Shown: in pieces, positions 51,448 to 61,767 of the stretch
How positions within the stretch are numbered: the stretch's first letter is position 1
Layout: every line of letters begins with the position of its first letter
Translations under genes and position numbers: made by a program
Notes under the pieces: generated by a model
What the model saw: only the letters and a program-made list of their open reading frames with translations
What the model was told of the DNA's origin: nothing
Databases searched by the model: none
Assembly: GCF_028768465.1 (NCBI RefSeq)
Contig: NZ_CP118225.1
Coordinates: forward strand, 6,615,001 to 6,679,000
Direction of reading: 5' to 3'
Source: Rhodopirellula sp. P2
GTDB taxonomy: Bacteria; Planctomycetota; Planctomycetia; Pirellulales; Pirellulaceae
DNA: 64,000 nt

Positions 51448-52641
51448 GTGCACCGATTCGATTCCATTTCTGTTGCTGCTCCCGACGCCATTTTGGGACT
51501 GACCGAAGCGTTCAAAGCCGATGAACGCGACACCAAAATGAATCTGTCCGTGGGTGTTTACCAAGACGCAACGGGCACCACGCCCGTGCTGCGGTGTGTC
51601 AAAGAAGCCGAAAAACGGCTTTTGGAAACCGAATCGACCAAGGGCTACCTCTCCATCGATGGCCTGCCGGACTACCGCGAAGCCGCCCGGGAATTGATTT
51701 TCGGCGATCAAATCGCCCCCGAACGAGTGGCTGCGGTCCAGACACCAGGCGGCACGGGTGCCCTCCGCGTGGCGGCGGAATTCCTGGCCACTCAGTGCGG
51801 ACCGCTGCGGATCTTCTTGCCCACGCCAACCTGGGCCAACCACAACGCGATCATGGCCGCTGCCGGCTTGCCCGTGGAAACCTATTCCTACCTGGGTTCG
51901 GACAAAAAGACGCTGGACTTCGACGCCTTGATCGAAGACCTGAAAACCAAAACCAAGGCCGGCGACGCGGTCCTGCTGCACGCTTGTTGCCACAACCCAA
52001 CCGGAGTCGACCCGACACCGCAGCAATGGGAACAAATCGCCAGCGTCGTCGCGGAAAAGAACCTGACCCCGCTGCTGGACTTTGCCTACCAAGGCTTCGG
52101 CGAAGGCTTGGAAGAAGATGCCAACGGCGTTCGCACGGTGCTTCGGCATGTCGACGAAGCCATCGTGTGCTCGTCATTCAGCAAGAACTTTGGTCTGTAC
52201 AGCGAACGTGTCGGAACCGCTTGCCTGGTGTCCGGATCCGCTGACACCACCAAGGCAGCTCTCAGCCAACTCAAACGAGTCGTCCGAGCCAACTACAGCA
52301 ACCCACCCCGCCACGGCGGTGCCATTGTGGCCACCGTGTTGGGCGACGAGGGACTGACTCAGATGTGGCACGGAGAGCTCGCCGAGATGCGAACTCGGAT
52401 CGCTTCACTGCGACAACAATTTGTCGATGGAATGGCCGCGACAGGTGTCGACCAAGACTTCTCGTTCCTGTTGGACCAGAAAGGCATGTTCTCATTCAGC
52501 GGTTTGTCACCGATGCAGGTCGACCAATTGCGTAGCGAACACGGCGTGTATTTGGTGGGTAGCGGCAGAATCAACGTCGCTGGAATGAATGAGTCGAGGA
52601 TGGAATGGCTGTGCAACGCCGTGGCGTCAGTATTGCGATAG
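51448..52641 (+). CDS. Aromatic/aspartate aminotransferase (class I, TyrB/AspC type)
   Basis: A 397-residue PLP enzyme. The fold-type I signatures are PGGTGALRVAAEF, HACCHNPTGVDPT, LDFAYQGFGEG and the PLP lysine in SSFSKNFGLYSERVG; NYSNPPRHGG and the GMFSFSGLSP segment are specific to the AspC/TyrB subgroup. It transfers amino groups between aspartate or aromatic amino acids and 2-oxoglutarate. The start is GTG at 51448. The transporter operon begins 80 bases downstream and may be separate. Confidence 0.94.
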   Translation: MHRFDSISVAAPDAILGLTEAFKADERDTKMNLSVGVYQDATGTTPVLRCVKEAEKRLLETESTKGYLSIDGLPDYREAARELIFGDQIAPERVAAVQTPGGTGALRVAAEFLATQCGPLRIFLPTPTWANHNAIMAAAGLPVETYSYLGSDKKTLDFDALIEDLKTKTKAGDAVLLHACCHNPTGVDPTPQQWEQIASVVAEKNLTPLLDFAYQGFGEGLEEDANGVRTVLRHVDEAIVCSSFSKNFGLYSERVGTACLVSGSADTTKAALSQLKRVVRANYSNPPRHGGAIVATVLGDEGLTQMWHGELAEMRTRIASLRQQFVDGMAATGVDQDFSFLLDQKGMFSFSGLSPMQVDQLRSEHGVYLVGSGRINVAGMNESRMEWLCNAVASVLR

Positions 52642-52720
52642 ACTAGCCAAAGTCTGTCCAATGCATTGAAGATGAAACATGTTGCCGATGCCCTGTTTCC
52701 CTCCCTCCTGATTTTCCGCC

Positions 52721-54688
52721 ATGCCTTTGGAACTTCGTCGAGCGTTTTTGGTTGTGGCTGCCATCGTGGTGATGGTGTCCCTGATCTGGGCGTCTCGATT
52801 TGATGCGATGCCGCCGGCTGACTTCAGCTTTCAGAACGGCACCGATCCCAAAACGCTCGACCCACACCGAGCGACCGGCCAACCCGAAAGCCGGATTCTG
52901 TTCAACATTTTCACCGGTTTGCTGGAAGAGTTGCCAGAAGGCGACCCCGATCCGGAAACCGGCGTCCAGCCCATGACGCCTCAGCCGGGTATCGCTTCGT
53001 CTTACGAAGTCTCGCCGGACAACATGACCTACACGTTCCACTTGCGGGACGATGCCACCTGGAGCGACGGGGTCCCGATCACCTCGGCTGACTTTGTCTG
53101 GTCCTGGACGCGAATGCTGCATCCGGAGACCGCCTGCGAATACAACTTCCAATTGTTTGGCGTCCAGCACGCCGAGGCCTACGCGACCGGCGTCGTCCAA
53201 CCCGGCGACAAGGTCGAGGTCGAATTGTGGGACCGCCCTGGCGAAACCATCGACAGCGATCCAGCACCGCAAACCTTCCCCCGCGGGACCATCGTTCACG
53301 GCACCCTGAAGGCGCTCGACAAACCGCCCCAGCCCAACGTTCCGGAAGATGCCTCCAAGGAGGAAAAGTCCAAGGCCACTGCCGATTGGCAATCCGAATG
53401 GCTGTACACCGTTGACCTGGCCGGCAAAGACGGCGACGAAATCCTCTGGGACGAGGTCACCGAAACGGTCACCTACACCAAAAACTTGCAAACGCCTTTG
53501 GCGAAGAACAACACCCAGCGAGCCCACAATGTCCTGGTTGCCTTCGATCAACTGGGCGGCGTCGAAGCTCCCGACCCCTCCACGCTGATCGTGCATCTTC
53601 GCGACCCGCTTCCGTACTTCCCGTACCTGACCGCTTATTACCCACTGTTCCCGGTGCCTCGCCACTGCATCGAAGAACACGGCAAACCGATGTGGACACG
53701 GCCCGAGAACATTGTCACCTGCGGCCCCTACAAAATCGGCCTTCGAAAACTGCGTGATCGAGTCCGGTTGGTCAAAGACGAACGCTGGTACGACGCCGAC
53801 ACGGTGGGGATCGAAACGATCGACGCCCTGTCCATCGAGAGCCAAAACACGGCGCTCAACATGTACGAAACCGGCGAACTGGACTGGGTCACCGACCCGC
53901 CCGTCACCCTGATCGAAGAACTCAAGCAACGCGACGACTACCACGGCGCGCCGTACTTGTCGGTGTACTACTACGAACTGAACACCAAACGTCCGCCACT
54001 GAATGACGTGCGAGTTCGCAAGGCGCTTTCGATGGCGATCAATCGCGAACAGATCGTGCGAGAAGTCACCAAGGCTGGCCAACAACCTGCCTTCGCCTTG
54101 GTGCCGCCTGGAATCGCTGGCTACACCCACGTCAAAGGCAATCGCGGATCGCTCGAAGAAGCCAAACAACTGCTGGCCGAAGCAGGCTATCCCGGCGGAC
54201 GCGGCTTCCCCAAGTTCACGATTCTCTACAACACCAGCGAAAGCCACCGAGCGATCGCCGAAGTCATCCAGCAGCAGTGGCAGAACAACCTGAACGTCAA
54301 AGCTGACCTGCAGAACATGGAATGGGGCAGCTTCCTCGACAAGCGACAGCAACAGAAGTACGACATCTCGCGAGCCGCCTGGAACGGCGACTACCCCGAC
54401 CCGAACACGTTCTTGGATCTGTTCCTCAGCAAAAGCCCGCAGAACAACACGTCGTGGAGCAACCCTCGCTACGACGAACTGCTCTCCCTCGCGGCGTCCG
54501 AATCCGACAAAGTCAAACGCATGGACTTGCTGGCCGAAGCCGAAGCGATCTGGGCCGACGAATTACCTGCGATCCCCATCTATTACTACGTCGGACTGAA
54601 CATCATCAAACCCAACGTCAAGGGATTGTTCCCGACACCACAAGACACGCACCCGTTTCAAACGATTCGATTGGAACCCACGCCATGA
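52721..54688 (+). CDS. oppA: Oligopeptide ABC transporter, substrate-binding protein
   Basis: A 655-residue family 5 solute-binding protein. The N-terminus is a membrane anchor or uncleaved signal (AFLVVAAIVVMVSLIWASRF) without a lipobox Cys, unlike lipoprotein OppA proteins. The family start PKTLDPHRATGQPESRILFN, the YTFHLRDDATWSDGVPITSADFVWSW block, NDVRVRKALSMAINREQIV and DYPDPNTFLDLF are all present. A charged insert of about 60 residues lies near 190-240. First gene of a five-gene operon. Confidence 0.93.
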   Translation: MPLELRRAFLVVAAIVVMVSLIWASRFDAMPPADFSFQNGTDPKTLDPHRATGQPESRILFNIFTGLLEELPEGDPDPETGVQPMTPQPGIASSYEVSPDNMTYTFHLRDDATWSDGVPITSADFVWSWTRMLHPETACEYNFQLFGVQHAEAYATGVVQPGDKVEVELWDRPGETIDSDPAPQTFPRGTIVHGTLKALDKPPQPNVPEDASKEEKSKATADWQSEWLYTVDLAGKDGDEILWDEVTETVTYTKNLQTPLAKNNTQRAHNVLVAFDQLGGVEAPDPSTLIVHLRDPLPYFPYLTAYYPLFPVPRHCIEEHGKPMWTRPENIVTCGPYKIGLRKLRDRVRLVKDERWYDADTVGIETIDALSIESQNTALNMYETGELDWVTDPPVTLIEELKQRDDYHGAPYLSVYYYELNTKRPPLNDVRVRKALSMAINREQIVREVTKAGQQPAFALVPPGIAGYTHVKGNRGSLEEAKQLLAEAGYPGGRGFPKFTILYNTSESHRAIAEVIQQQWQNNLNVKADLQNMEWGSFLDKRQQQKYDISRAAWNGDYPDPNTFLDLFLSKSPQNNTSWSNPRYDELLSLAASESDKVKRMDLLAEAEAIWADELPAIPIYYYVGLNIIKPNVKGLFPTPQDTHPFQTIRLEPTP

Positions 54689-55614
54689 AAGACTTGCTCG
54701 GATTCCTCATCCGACGCCTCGGCTGGATGGCCATCACGCTGTGGGCGGTTTACACCGTTTCGTTCGTGCTGATGCGAGCCGCACCGGGCAGCCCCTTCAG
54801 TGCCGAGCGCGCGATGCCTCCTGCGATCGAGCAACAGATGCGAGCTCGGTACAACCTCGACGCACCGCCACTGCAGCAGTACTGGGACTACCTCTGGGGC
54901 ATCCTCAGCCGCGGTGACCTCAGTTGGTCAATCAAACTGGAAGACTACAGCGTCAACCAAGTCATCGCGGAAGGCTTCCCTGTCTCTGCCTCGCTGGCCA
55001 TCTTCGCGTTGGTTTTCGCGATCATCTTGGGCGTTTCTGCGGGAGTCATCTCTGCCGTTTATCGCGGCACGGTGGCCGACGTTGCGATGATGGCAACGGC
55101 GGTGCTTGGCATTGCCATTCCCAACTTTGTGTTGGCGTCGATCGCGATTTTGCTGTTCGTGTTTCTGATCCCGCTGTTCCCGGCGGCTGGCTGGGGAACA
55201 CTTCGACAAGTCACCTTGCCGGCGATTTGCTTGGGACTGCCCGTTGCCGCCTACATCGCTCGCCTGACCCGAGCCGGGATGCTGGAATCGCTCACCCGCG
55301 AACATGTTCGCACCGCGTTCGCCAAGGGACTTCCCAAACGCACGGTGATCATCAAACACGTGTTGCCCGGCGCGTTGCTTCCCGTGGTCAGCTACCTCGG
55401 CCCCGCCACGGCAGGCGTCCTGACGGGCTCGCTCGTGCTGGAAAAAATCTTTGCCTTGCCCGGCATGGGCAGCCACTTCATCTATGCCGCGACTCAGCGT
55501 GACACGACGCTGGCGACCGGCATGGTGCTGACCTACACCGTGCTGCTGTTTGTGATGAACACCATCGTTGACTTGGCCTACGCTGTCATTGACCCGCGAG
55601 TCGAACTGGAATGA
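54685..55614 (+). CDS. oppB: Oligopeptide ABC transporter, permease B
   Basis: A 309-residue permease with six membrane helices. The inner-membrane coupling motif is EHVRTAFAKGLPKRTVIIKHVLPGA (EAA loop), followed by GPATAGVLTGSLVLEKIFALPG. The start is the ATG overlapping the oppA stop by four bases. Confidence 0.95.
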   Translation: MKDLLGFLIRRLGWMAITLWAVYTVSFVLMRAAPGSPFSAERAMPPAIEQQMRARYNLDAPPLQQYWDYLWGILSRGDLSWSIKLEDYSVNQVIAEGFPVSASLAIFALVFAIILGVSAGVISAVYRGTVADVAMMATAVLGIAIPNFVLASIAILLFVFLIPLFPAAGWGTLRQVTLPAICLGLPVAAYIARLTRAGMLESLTREHVRTAFAKGLPKRTVIIKHVLPGALLPVVSYLGPATAGVLTGSLVLEKIFALPGMGSHFIYAATQRDTTLATGMVLTYTVLLFVMNTIVDLAYAVIDPRVELE

Positions 55615-56846
55615 ACCTTCCCGATTCAGGCAAGAACGAAGAGGCGCTCGCGAAACTGCTGGAGGAATCCCGCAAGATTCGCGGTGTCTCGCTTTGGAAA
55701 GACGCTTGGCGTCGGTTGCGTCGCAATCGTCCCGCCATGACCTCCCTGATCTTCTTGATCGGTTTGGGGCTGGTCGCGTTCCTCACGCCGATGCTGCCGC
55801 TGCAAAGCCCGCTCGATAAAGACCTCAACAACCGCCGCTTCCTTCCCCCCTCATTCGAATCGGTGACGATGGGATCGCGGGAAGGGCTGAAGTTCGCCGA
55901 CCGAAAATTGACCAGCCAACTGGCGCTCTTTGAAGCCGACATCGCCGAAGAAACCGCCGCGGCCATGGCAACCAAGGACCCGGCCGAACAAGCCAAGCAG
56001 CTGGAGTCGATCCAAGATCGCATCCGAGTCGAGCACCCCTTCAATCAACTTTGGAACCAACTCGGCAGCGTCTCTTTCCAGATGGTGAAAATTCGCGTCG
56101 CGATCTTTGGCGACTACGCGGTGCCATCGATTTTTGGAACCGACAAACTCGGACGCGACTTGCTCGCACGAGTTTTCTGGGGCGCTCGCGTTTCACTGGT
56201 TGTGGGCGTGGTGGCGACCTTGGTCAGTTTGGTGATCGGCGTCAGTTACGGCGCGATCGCCGGTTACTTTGGTGGCTGGGTCGACGCCGCGATGATGCGA
56301 ATCGTCGACATGCTGTATTCGATCCCGTTCATCTTTGTGGTGATTTACCTGGTCACGTTTTTGGGCGAAGAGAGCGTGAAGGCTTGGCTGGAAAGTTACG
56401 GCATCGATCAGATCATGATCTTCTACATCATCATCGGTGCGATCTATTGGCTGACGATGTCACGCGTCGTTCGCGGCCAAGTCTTGTCGCTCCGCCAAGA
56501 ACAATTTGTCGAATCGGCTCGCACGATTGGCGCCTCGTCGATGCGAATCGTGTTTCGACACCTGGTGCCCAACGTGCTCGGCATCGTCATCGTTTACCTG
56601 ACCTTGACCATCCCTGCCGTGATGCTGTTCGAAGCCTTCCTCTCGTTCTTGGGCTTGGGCGTTGCCCCGCCCGATGTGTCCTGGGGATTGTTGCTCAATG
56701 ATGGTGTGGAAGCCCTGTCCAGCGTCAAACTTTTTTGGTGGGTGGTGATTTTCCCAGGCGCCGCTCTGGCCATGACACTGTTCGCTTTGAACTTCTTAGG
56801 CGACGGTTTGCGTGACGCGTTGGATCCAAAGATGAAAAACCGATGA
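55611..56846 (+). CDS. oppC: Oligopeptide ABC transporter, permease C with long outer loop
   Basis: A 411-residue permease, about 100 longer than usual. The first helix (about 44-62) is followed by an extra-cytoplasmic loop of about 100 residues (about 66-170) that is helical and charged (LFEADIAEETAAAMATKDPA). The remaining helices carry the OppC signatures GTDKLGRDLLARVFWGAR and the EAA loop EQFVESARTIGASSMRIVFRH. ATGA overlaps at both ends. Confidence 0.94.
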   Translation: MNLPDSGKNEEALAKLLEESRKIRGVSLWKDAWRRLRRNRPAMTSLIFLIGLGLVAFLTPMLPLQSPLDKDLNNRRFLPPSFESVTMGSREGLKFADRKLTSQLALFEADIAEETAAAMATKDPAEQAKQLESIQDRIRVEHPFNQLWNQLGSVSFQMVKIRVAIFGDYAVPSIFGTDKLGRDLLARVFWGARVSLVVGVVATLVSLVIGVSYGAIAGYFGGWVDAAMMRIVDMLYSIPFIFVVIYLVTFLGEESVKAWLESYGIDQIMIFYIIIGAIYWLTMSRVVRGQVLSLRQEQFVESARTIGASSMRIVFRHLVPNVLGIVIVYLTLTIPAVMLFEAFLSFLGLGVAPPDVSWGLLLNDGVEALSSVKLFWWVVIFPGAALAMTLFALNFLGDGLRDALDPKMKNR

Positions 56847-57928
56847 ACCCAGCCCCCGGATCGCCCGCTGCCTCCTCAATGCCCGCAACAACCGACGCAA
56901 ACGACGCCCCTCGCGGGAACGACCAACCGCTCCTCCAGGTTGCCGATCTCAAGGTCAGCTTCAAAACAGATGAGGGGCAGGTCCAAGCCGTCCGCGGGAT
57001 ATCTTTTGATGTTCGAGCAGGGGAGACTGTGGGCATCGTTGGCGAGTCAGGCAGCGGAAAGAGCGTCACCAACTTGGCGATGATGGGACTGATCCCACAA
57101 CCGCCGGGACAAATTGATTCCGGAACGGCGTTGTTTCAAGGTCGCGACCTCCTGAAGATGACTGATCGAGAACTGCAAAGCGTTCGCGGCCGGCACGTCT
57201 CGATGATCTTTCAAGATCCAATGACGGCATTGAATCCACTGATGACCATCGAGCAACAAATGACCGAAATGACTCGGTTGCACTTGGGACTCACAAAGAA
57301 AGAAGCTTCCGCACGCGCGGTGGACATGCTGGGAATGGTTGGGATCACGTCACCCGAAAAACGCCTTCGCGATTACCCGCACCAATTCAGTGGCGGGATG
57401 CGGCAACGCGTGATGATCGCGATGGCACTGTCCTGCGAACCGGAACTGCTGATCGCGGACGAACCCACCACTGCACTGGACGTGACCATCCAAGCCCAAA
57501 TCATGGACCTGCTCGCTGACCTGCAAGAACGCAAGGGCACAGCGATTGTCTTGATCACGCACGACTTGGGCGTGGTGGCGGGTGTCGCTGACCGGGTGAT
57601 GGTGATGTACGCCGGACGCATTGTCGAAAAGGCCAACGTCAACGATCTCTTCGCGTCCCCCCAACACCCTTACACACTTGGCTTGCTCGGTTCATTGCCA
57701 CGATTTGACACCGATCGCCACGAGAAACTGCTGGCGATTCCCGGTGGCCCGCCCGACATGTCCGAACCCATCGTCGGCTGCGCGTTCTCGCCGAGGTGCA
57801 GCTTCGTGCAACCGGTTTGCGAGCGTGAAGAACCAACGCTGGCATTGAAAACAGAACCTGCCGGCGGTGCGAATCTGCCCGTCGTGCAACCTCACCTCGC
57901 GGCTTGCCATGTGGAGATGCCCTCATGA
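56843..57928 (+). CDS. oppD: Oligopeptide ABC transporter, ATPase D
   Basis: A 361-residue ATPase. Walker A GESGSGKSV, Q-loop IFQDPMTALNP, signature FSGGMRQRVMIAM, Walker B LLIADEPTTALDV, and the H-loop in LITHDLGVV. The OppD/DppD C-terminal extension has a four-Cys cluster region (C in VGCAFSPRCSFVQPVCERE), typically an iron-sulfur site in this family. ATGA overlaps on both sides. Confidence 0.95.
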   Translation: MNPAPGSPAASSMPATTDANDAPRGNDQPLLQVADLKVSFKTDEGQVQAVRGISFDVRAGETVGIVGESGSGKSVTNLAMMGLIPQPPGQIDSGTALFQGRDLLKMTDRELQSVRGRHVSMIFQDPMTALNPLMTIEQQMTEMTRLHLGLTKKEASARAVDMLGMVGITSPEKRLRDYPHQFSGGMRQRVMIAMALSCEPELLIADEPTTALDVTIQAQIMDLLADLQERKGTAIVLITHDLGVVAGVADRVMVMYAGRIVEKANVNDLFASPQHPYTLGLLGSLPRFDTDRHEKLLAIPGGPPDMSEPIVGCAFSPRCSFVQPVCEREEPTLALKTEPAGGANLPVVQPHLAACHVEMPS

Positions 57929-58965
57929 GCGCAGTCAACGCCCCACACGAAGCCACCCAAGGATCCGACAACGCCACCGCGGACCCACCGCTGCTGCAAG
58001 TCCGCGATCTGAAGGTTCACTTCCCCTTTCGACGTGGATCCCTGTTCAATCCCGAGCAAGGCCTGATCCGCGCCGTCGATGGCGTGTCGTTTGACATTGC
58101 CAAAGGCGAAACACTGGGGTTGGTCGGTGAATCCGGCTGCGGAAAATCGACCACCGCTCGCGCGATCATCAACCTGGTTCACCCAACCTCCGGCGACGTC
58201 CTGGTTGACGGCAAATCGATTGCGGGATTGTCCGACAAGGCGATGCTGCCGTACCGACGCCGCGTGCAAATGGTTTTCCAAGATCCTTTTGCCAGCCTCA
58301 ACCCACGAATGACCGTCGGTGGAATCATCGGCGAACCGCTCACCGTTCACAAACTCGCCTCCGGCAAAGACCGCCAACTCGAAGTCCTGCGACTGATGGA
58401 ATTGGTGGGCCTCAACCCTCGCTTCCTGAATCGCTACCCACACGAATTCAGTGGTGGCCAACGGCAACGCATTGGCATCGCTCGTGCCCTCGCGGTGCAA
58501 CCGGATTTGATCCTTTGCGACGAACCCGTGTCGGCACTCGACGTTTCGATCCAAGCCCAAATCATCAACTTGATGATGGACCTGCAGCAACGACTCGGCG
58601 TGGCGTACCTGTTCATCGCTCACGACTTAGCCGTTGTCCGCCACATCGCGACTCGCGTCGGCGTGATGTACCTCGGCCGAATCGCCGAACTCGGCACGGC
58701 CGAAGAACTCTACGCCGATCCCAAACACCCCTACACAGAGGCTCTGCTGTCCGCGGTCCCGGTTCCGGACCCGGTCCTGGCGGCGGAGCGGCGACGGATT
58801 GTCCTGCAAGGCGAAGTCCCCTCGCCGGACAAATTCTATCCCGGTTGCTCGTTCGCCGACCGCTGCCCGATCGTCGTGGACCGCTGCCGAACCGATCGCC
58901 CCGGATTGCCGGATCGATCGCACGCCGCTGCCTGTTGGGAGCGTGATGATCCGCCGGAAGTTTGA
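57925..58965 (+). CDS. oppF: Oligopeptide ABC transporter, ATPase F
   Basis: A 346-residue ATPase. Walker A GESGCGKST, Q-loop VFQDPFASLNPRM, signature FSGGQRQRIGIARA, Walker B LILCDEPVSALDV, switch H in FIAHDLAVV. The C-terminal Cys region (PGCSFADRCPIVVDRCR) matches the same family. The start is the ATG that overlaps the oppD stop. The def gene begins 56 bases downstream. Confidence 0.95.
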   Translation: MSAVNAPHEATQGSDNATADPPLLQVRDLKVHFPFRRGSLFNPEQGLIRAVDGVSFDIAKGETLGLVGESGCGKSTTARAIINLVHPTSGDVLVDGKSIAGLSDKAMLPYRRRVQMVFQDPFASLNPRMTVGGIIGEPLTVHKLASGKDRQLEVLRLMELVGLNPRFLNRYPHEFSGGQRQRIGIARALAVQPDLILCDEPVSALDVSIQAQIINLMMDLQQRLGVAYLFIAHDLAVVRHIATRVGVMYLGRIAELGTAEELYADPKHPYTEALLSAVPVPDPVLAAERRRIVLQGEVPSPDKFYPGCSFADRCPIVVDRCRTDRPGLPDRSHAAACWERDDPPEV

Positions 58966-59021
58966 TAAGCTGCGGGATTGATTGAACTCATCCGCCGTTT
59001 CGTTTTTTTGCCATCTTCATC

Positions 59022-59627
59022 ATGCCGTTGTCGATCATTCATTTCCCGCACCCGACACTCCGACACACCAGTCGTCCTATCGTGCGTGTGGATGCCAAGC
59101 TGAAGTCGATGGCCGAAGAGATGCTCGACCTGATGTACGAGTTTGACGGCGTGGGCCTGGCCGCCAACCAAGTTGACTTGCCCATCCGCATGTTCGTCGC
59201 CAATCCCACGGGAAAACGCGACGAAGGCGAGTCCTGGGTGATCCTCAACCCCGAGATCGACCGCCCCAAAGGCAACGACACCGCCCAAGAAGGCTGCCTC
59301 AGCGTGCCGGGCATCTACGGCCAAGTCAAACGCCCCAAAACCGTTCGCTTGCGTGGATTTGACCTCCAGGGCAACGAAATCAACCAAGTCCTCGATGGTT
59401 TCATGGCACGCGTGGTCCAACACGAAGTCGACCACCTCGACGGCATCATGTTCTTTGACCGCATCGGCGAAGAAGGCCTCCGCGACCTCGAAGACCAGCT
59501 CGAAGAATTCAAAACCGATTACGAATCCAAGCAGGGCACCGGGTCAATCGCCGACGAAGCCACACTGGCTCAACTGCGAGCCGAATGGGAAGCCATGTAC
59601 ACCGGCGGGACCACCTCGAATGGCTGA
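59022..59627 (+). CDS. def: Peptide deformylase
   Basis: A 201-residue metal enzyme removing the formyl group from nascent proteins. All three motifs are present: GVGLAANQV, EGCLSVPGI and QHEVDHLDG with the metal ligands Cys, His and His and catalytic Glu. A C-terminal extension of about 30 residues is helical. The stop overlaps the start of fmt by eight bases, so the two opposed enzymes of formylation are coupled. Confidence 0.96.
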   Translation: MPLSIIHFPHPTLRHTSRPIVRVDAKLKSMAEEMLDLMYEFDGVGLAANQVDLPIRMFVANPTGKRDEGESWVILNPEIDRPKGNDTAQEGCLSVPGIYGQVKRPKTVRLRGFDLQGNEINQVLDGFMARVVQHEVDHLDGIMFFDRIGEEGLRDLEDQLEEFKTDYESKQGTGSIADEATLAQLRAEWEAMYTGGTTSNG

Positions 59628-60615
59628 TTCCCTGCGTTATGTGCTGATGGGAACGGGCCCCTTTGCCGTGCCCTCCTTCGAAGCGATCCGGCAACAACTG
59701 GACTCCTCCGGCGACGAAATCCTCCGCGTGTTCGTGCGACCGCTGCCGCCCATCAAAAGCCGCGGTGGCCCGCCTCCGCAACCCGTTCGAGAATGGGCGG
59801 AATCACACCACCTGAACGTTGATGCTCCCGCCAGCATCAATGATCCCGAAACCGTGGCCAGCCTTGTCGCCATGAACGCGGACCTGCTCGTCGTTTGTGA
59901 CTACGGCCAAATCCTCAAACCAGAAGCGCTGCAAGCGGCCCGCCTGGGCGGCATCAACCTGCACGGTTCACTCCTGCCCGCCTACCGAGGCGCCGCGCCA
60001 GTCCAACGGGCTCTCTTGTCCGGCGACCGCGAAACCGGCGTGTCGGTGATTCACATGACCCCGCGACTCGATGGCGGACCGATCGTCTCGTCTCGCACCA
60101 CACCGATCGGCGACGACGAGACCTCCGGCGACTTGGAAATCCGCCTGTCCGAACTGGGCGTCGAGGCCACCCTCGAGGCAATCAATTCACTGCGAACGAT
60201 CGAATCACTTGAATCTCACGGGACGCTTGGCCAGCCACAGGACCCGGCAAAGATCTCGAAGGCACCGCGATTGTCCAAGGCCGAAGCTCAGATCGACTGG
60301 TCGGCCATGGCTCGCCAAATCGACTGCCTGGTGCGAGGCATGCAGCCTTGGCCGGTGGCCTTCACCCATGCGGCTGTGAACGAAAACAAACCACCACTGC
60401 GAGTTGCCATTCGGCAAGTCCGCACGGAAACGTTTGCCGCCGACCCGGCCAACGTCGGCCGAGTGCTCGAGCACGATGGACTGGCCATCGGTTGCGGCGA
60501 CGGCCAAGTCATCATCGAGCGACTTCAGCCAGCCGGCAAAAAAGAAATGTCCGGCCTGGACTTCAAACGCGGCCACCGCCTGACTGCCGGGCAACAACTG
60601 ATGGTCCAGCCGTAG
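59620..60615 (+). CDS. fmt: Methionyl-tRNA formyltransferase
   Basis: A 331-residue enzyme that formylates initiator Met-tRNA. Signatures are MGTGPFAVPSF, the folate/active site NLHGSLLPAYRGAAPVQRA, and the C-terminal tRNA-binding domain with GQPQDPAKISKAPRLSKAEA. The start is ATG at 59620 inside the def stop region. The final codons CCG TAG run into the 124-bp repeat at 60612, so the TAG belongs to the repeat. Confidence 0.95.
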   Translation: MADSLRYVLMGTGPFAVPSFEAIRQQLDSSGDEILRVFVRPLPPIKSRGGPPPQPVREWAESHHLNVDAPASINDPETVASLVAMNADLLVVCDYGQILKPEALQAARLGGINLHGSLLPAYRGAAPVQRALLSGDRETGVSVIHMTPRLDGGPIVSSRTTPIGDDETSGDLEIRLSELGVEATLEAINSLRTIESLESHGTLGQPQDPAKISKAPRLSKAEAQIDWSAMARQIDCLVRGMQPWPVAFTHAAVNENKPPLRVAIRQVRTETFAADPANVGRVLEHDGLAIGCGDGQVIIERLQPAGKKEMSGLDFKRGHRLTAGQQLMVQP

Positions 60616-60735
60616 GCCAGGTTCCACCTGGCAACCACGCCGATGCTTTGGAACAAAGCGAGGCGTCCAGTCCCCTCGCCTCGAAAGCACAACCTCCGCC
60701 TGCCAAGAACCACCGCCAGGTGAAACCTGGCCTAC
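60612..60735. repeat. 124-bp element with terminal inverted repeats at the fmt stop
   Basis: Ends gtaggccaggttccacctgg (60612) and the inverse gccaggtgaaacctggccta pair over about 21 bases with one or two mismatches. The inside is alike to 48826-48949 in length and motifs (cgaggcgtccag, gcacaacctccgcctgc). Its first TAG (60613-60615) is the fmt stop codon. Confidence 0.85.
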
Positions 60736-60769
60736 GCCTGTCGCCCTTTCCCACTTCCCTGCCCATCAA

Positions 60770-60796
60770 AAAACCCGGCGGGGTACGCCGGGTTTT
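60770..60796. terminator. Bidirectional intrinsic terminator
   Basis: Eleven-base stem aaaacccggcg (60770-60780) and cgccgggtttt (60786-60796) with a five-base loop. It serves fmt on the plus strand and the sugar-isomerase-like gene on the minus strand, since A and T runs lie on both sides. Confidence 0.88.
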
Positions 60797-60822
60797 CGCT
60801 TCGAAACACTTGCGAAAGCGAA

Positions 60823-61767
<945 letters not shown>

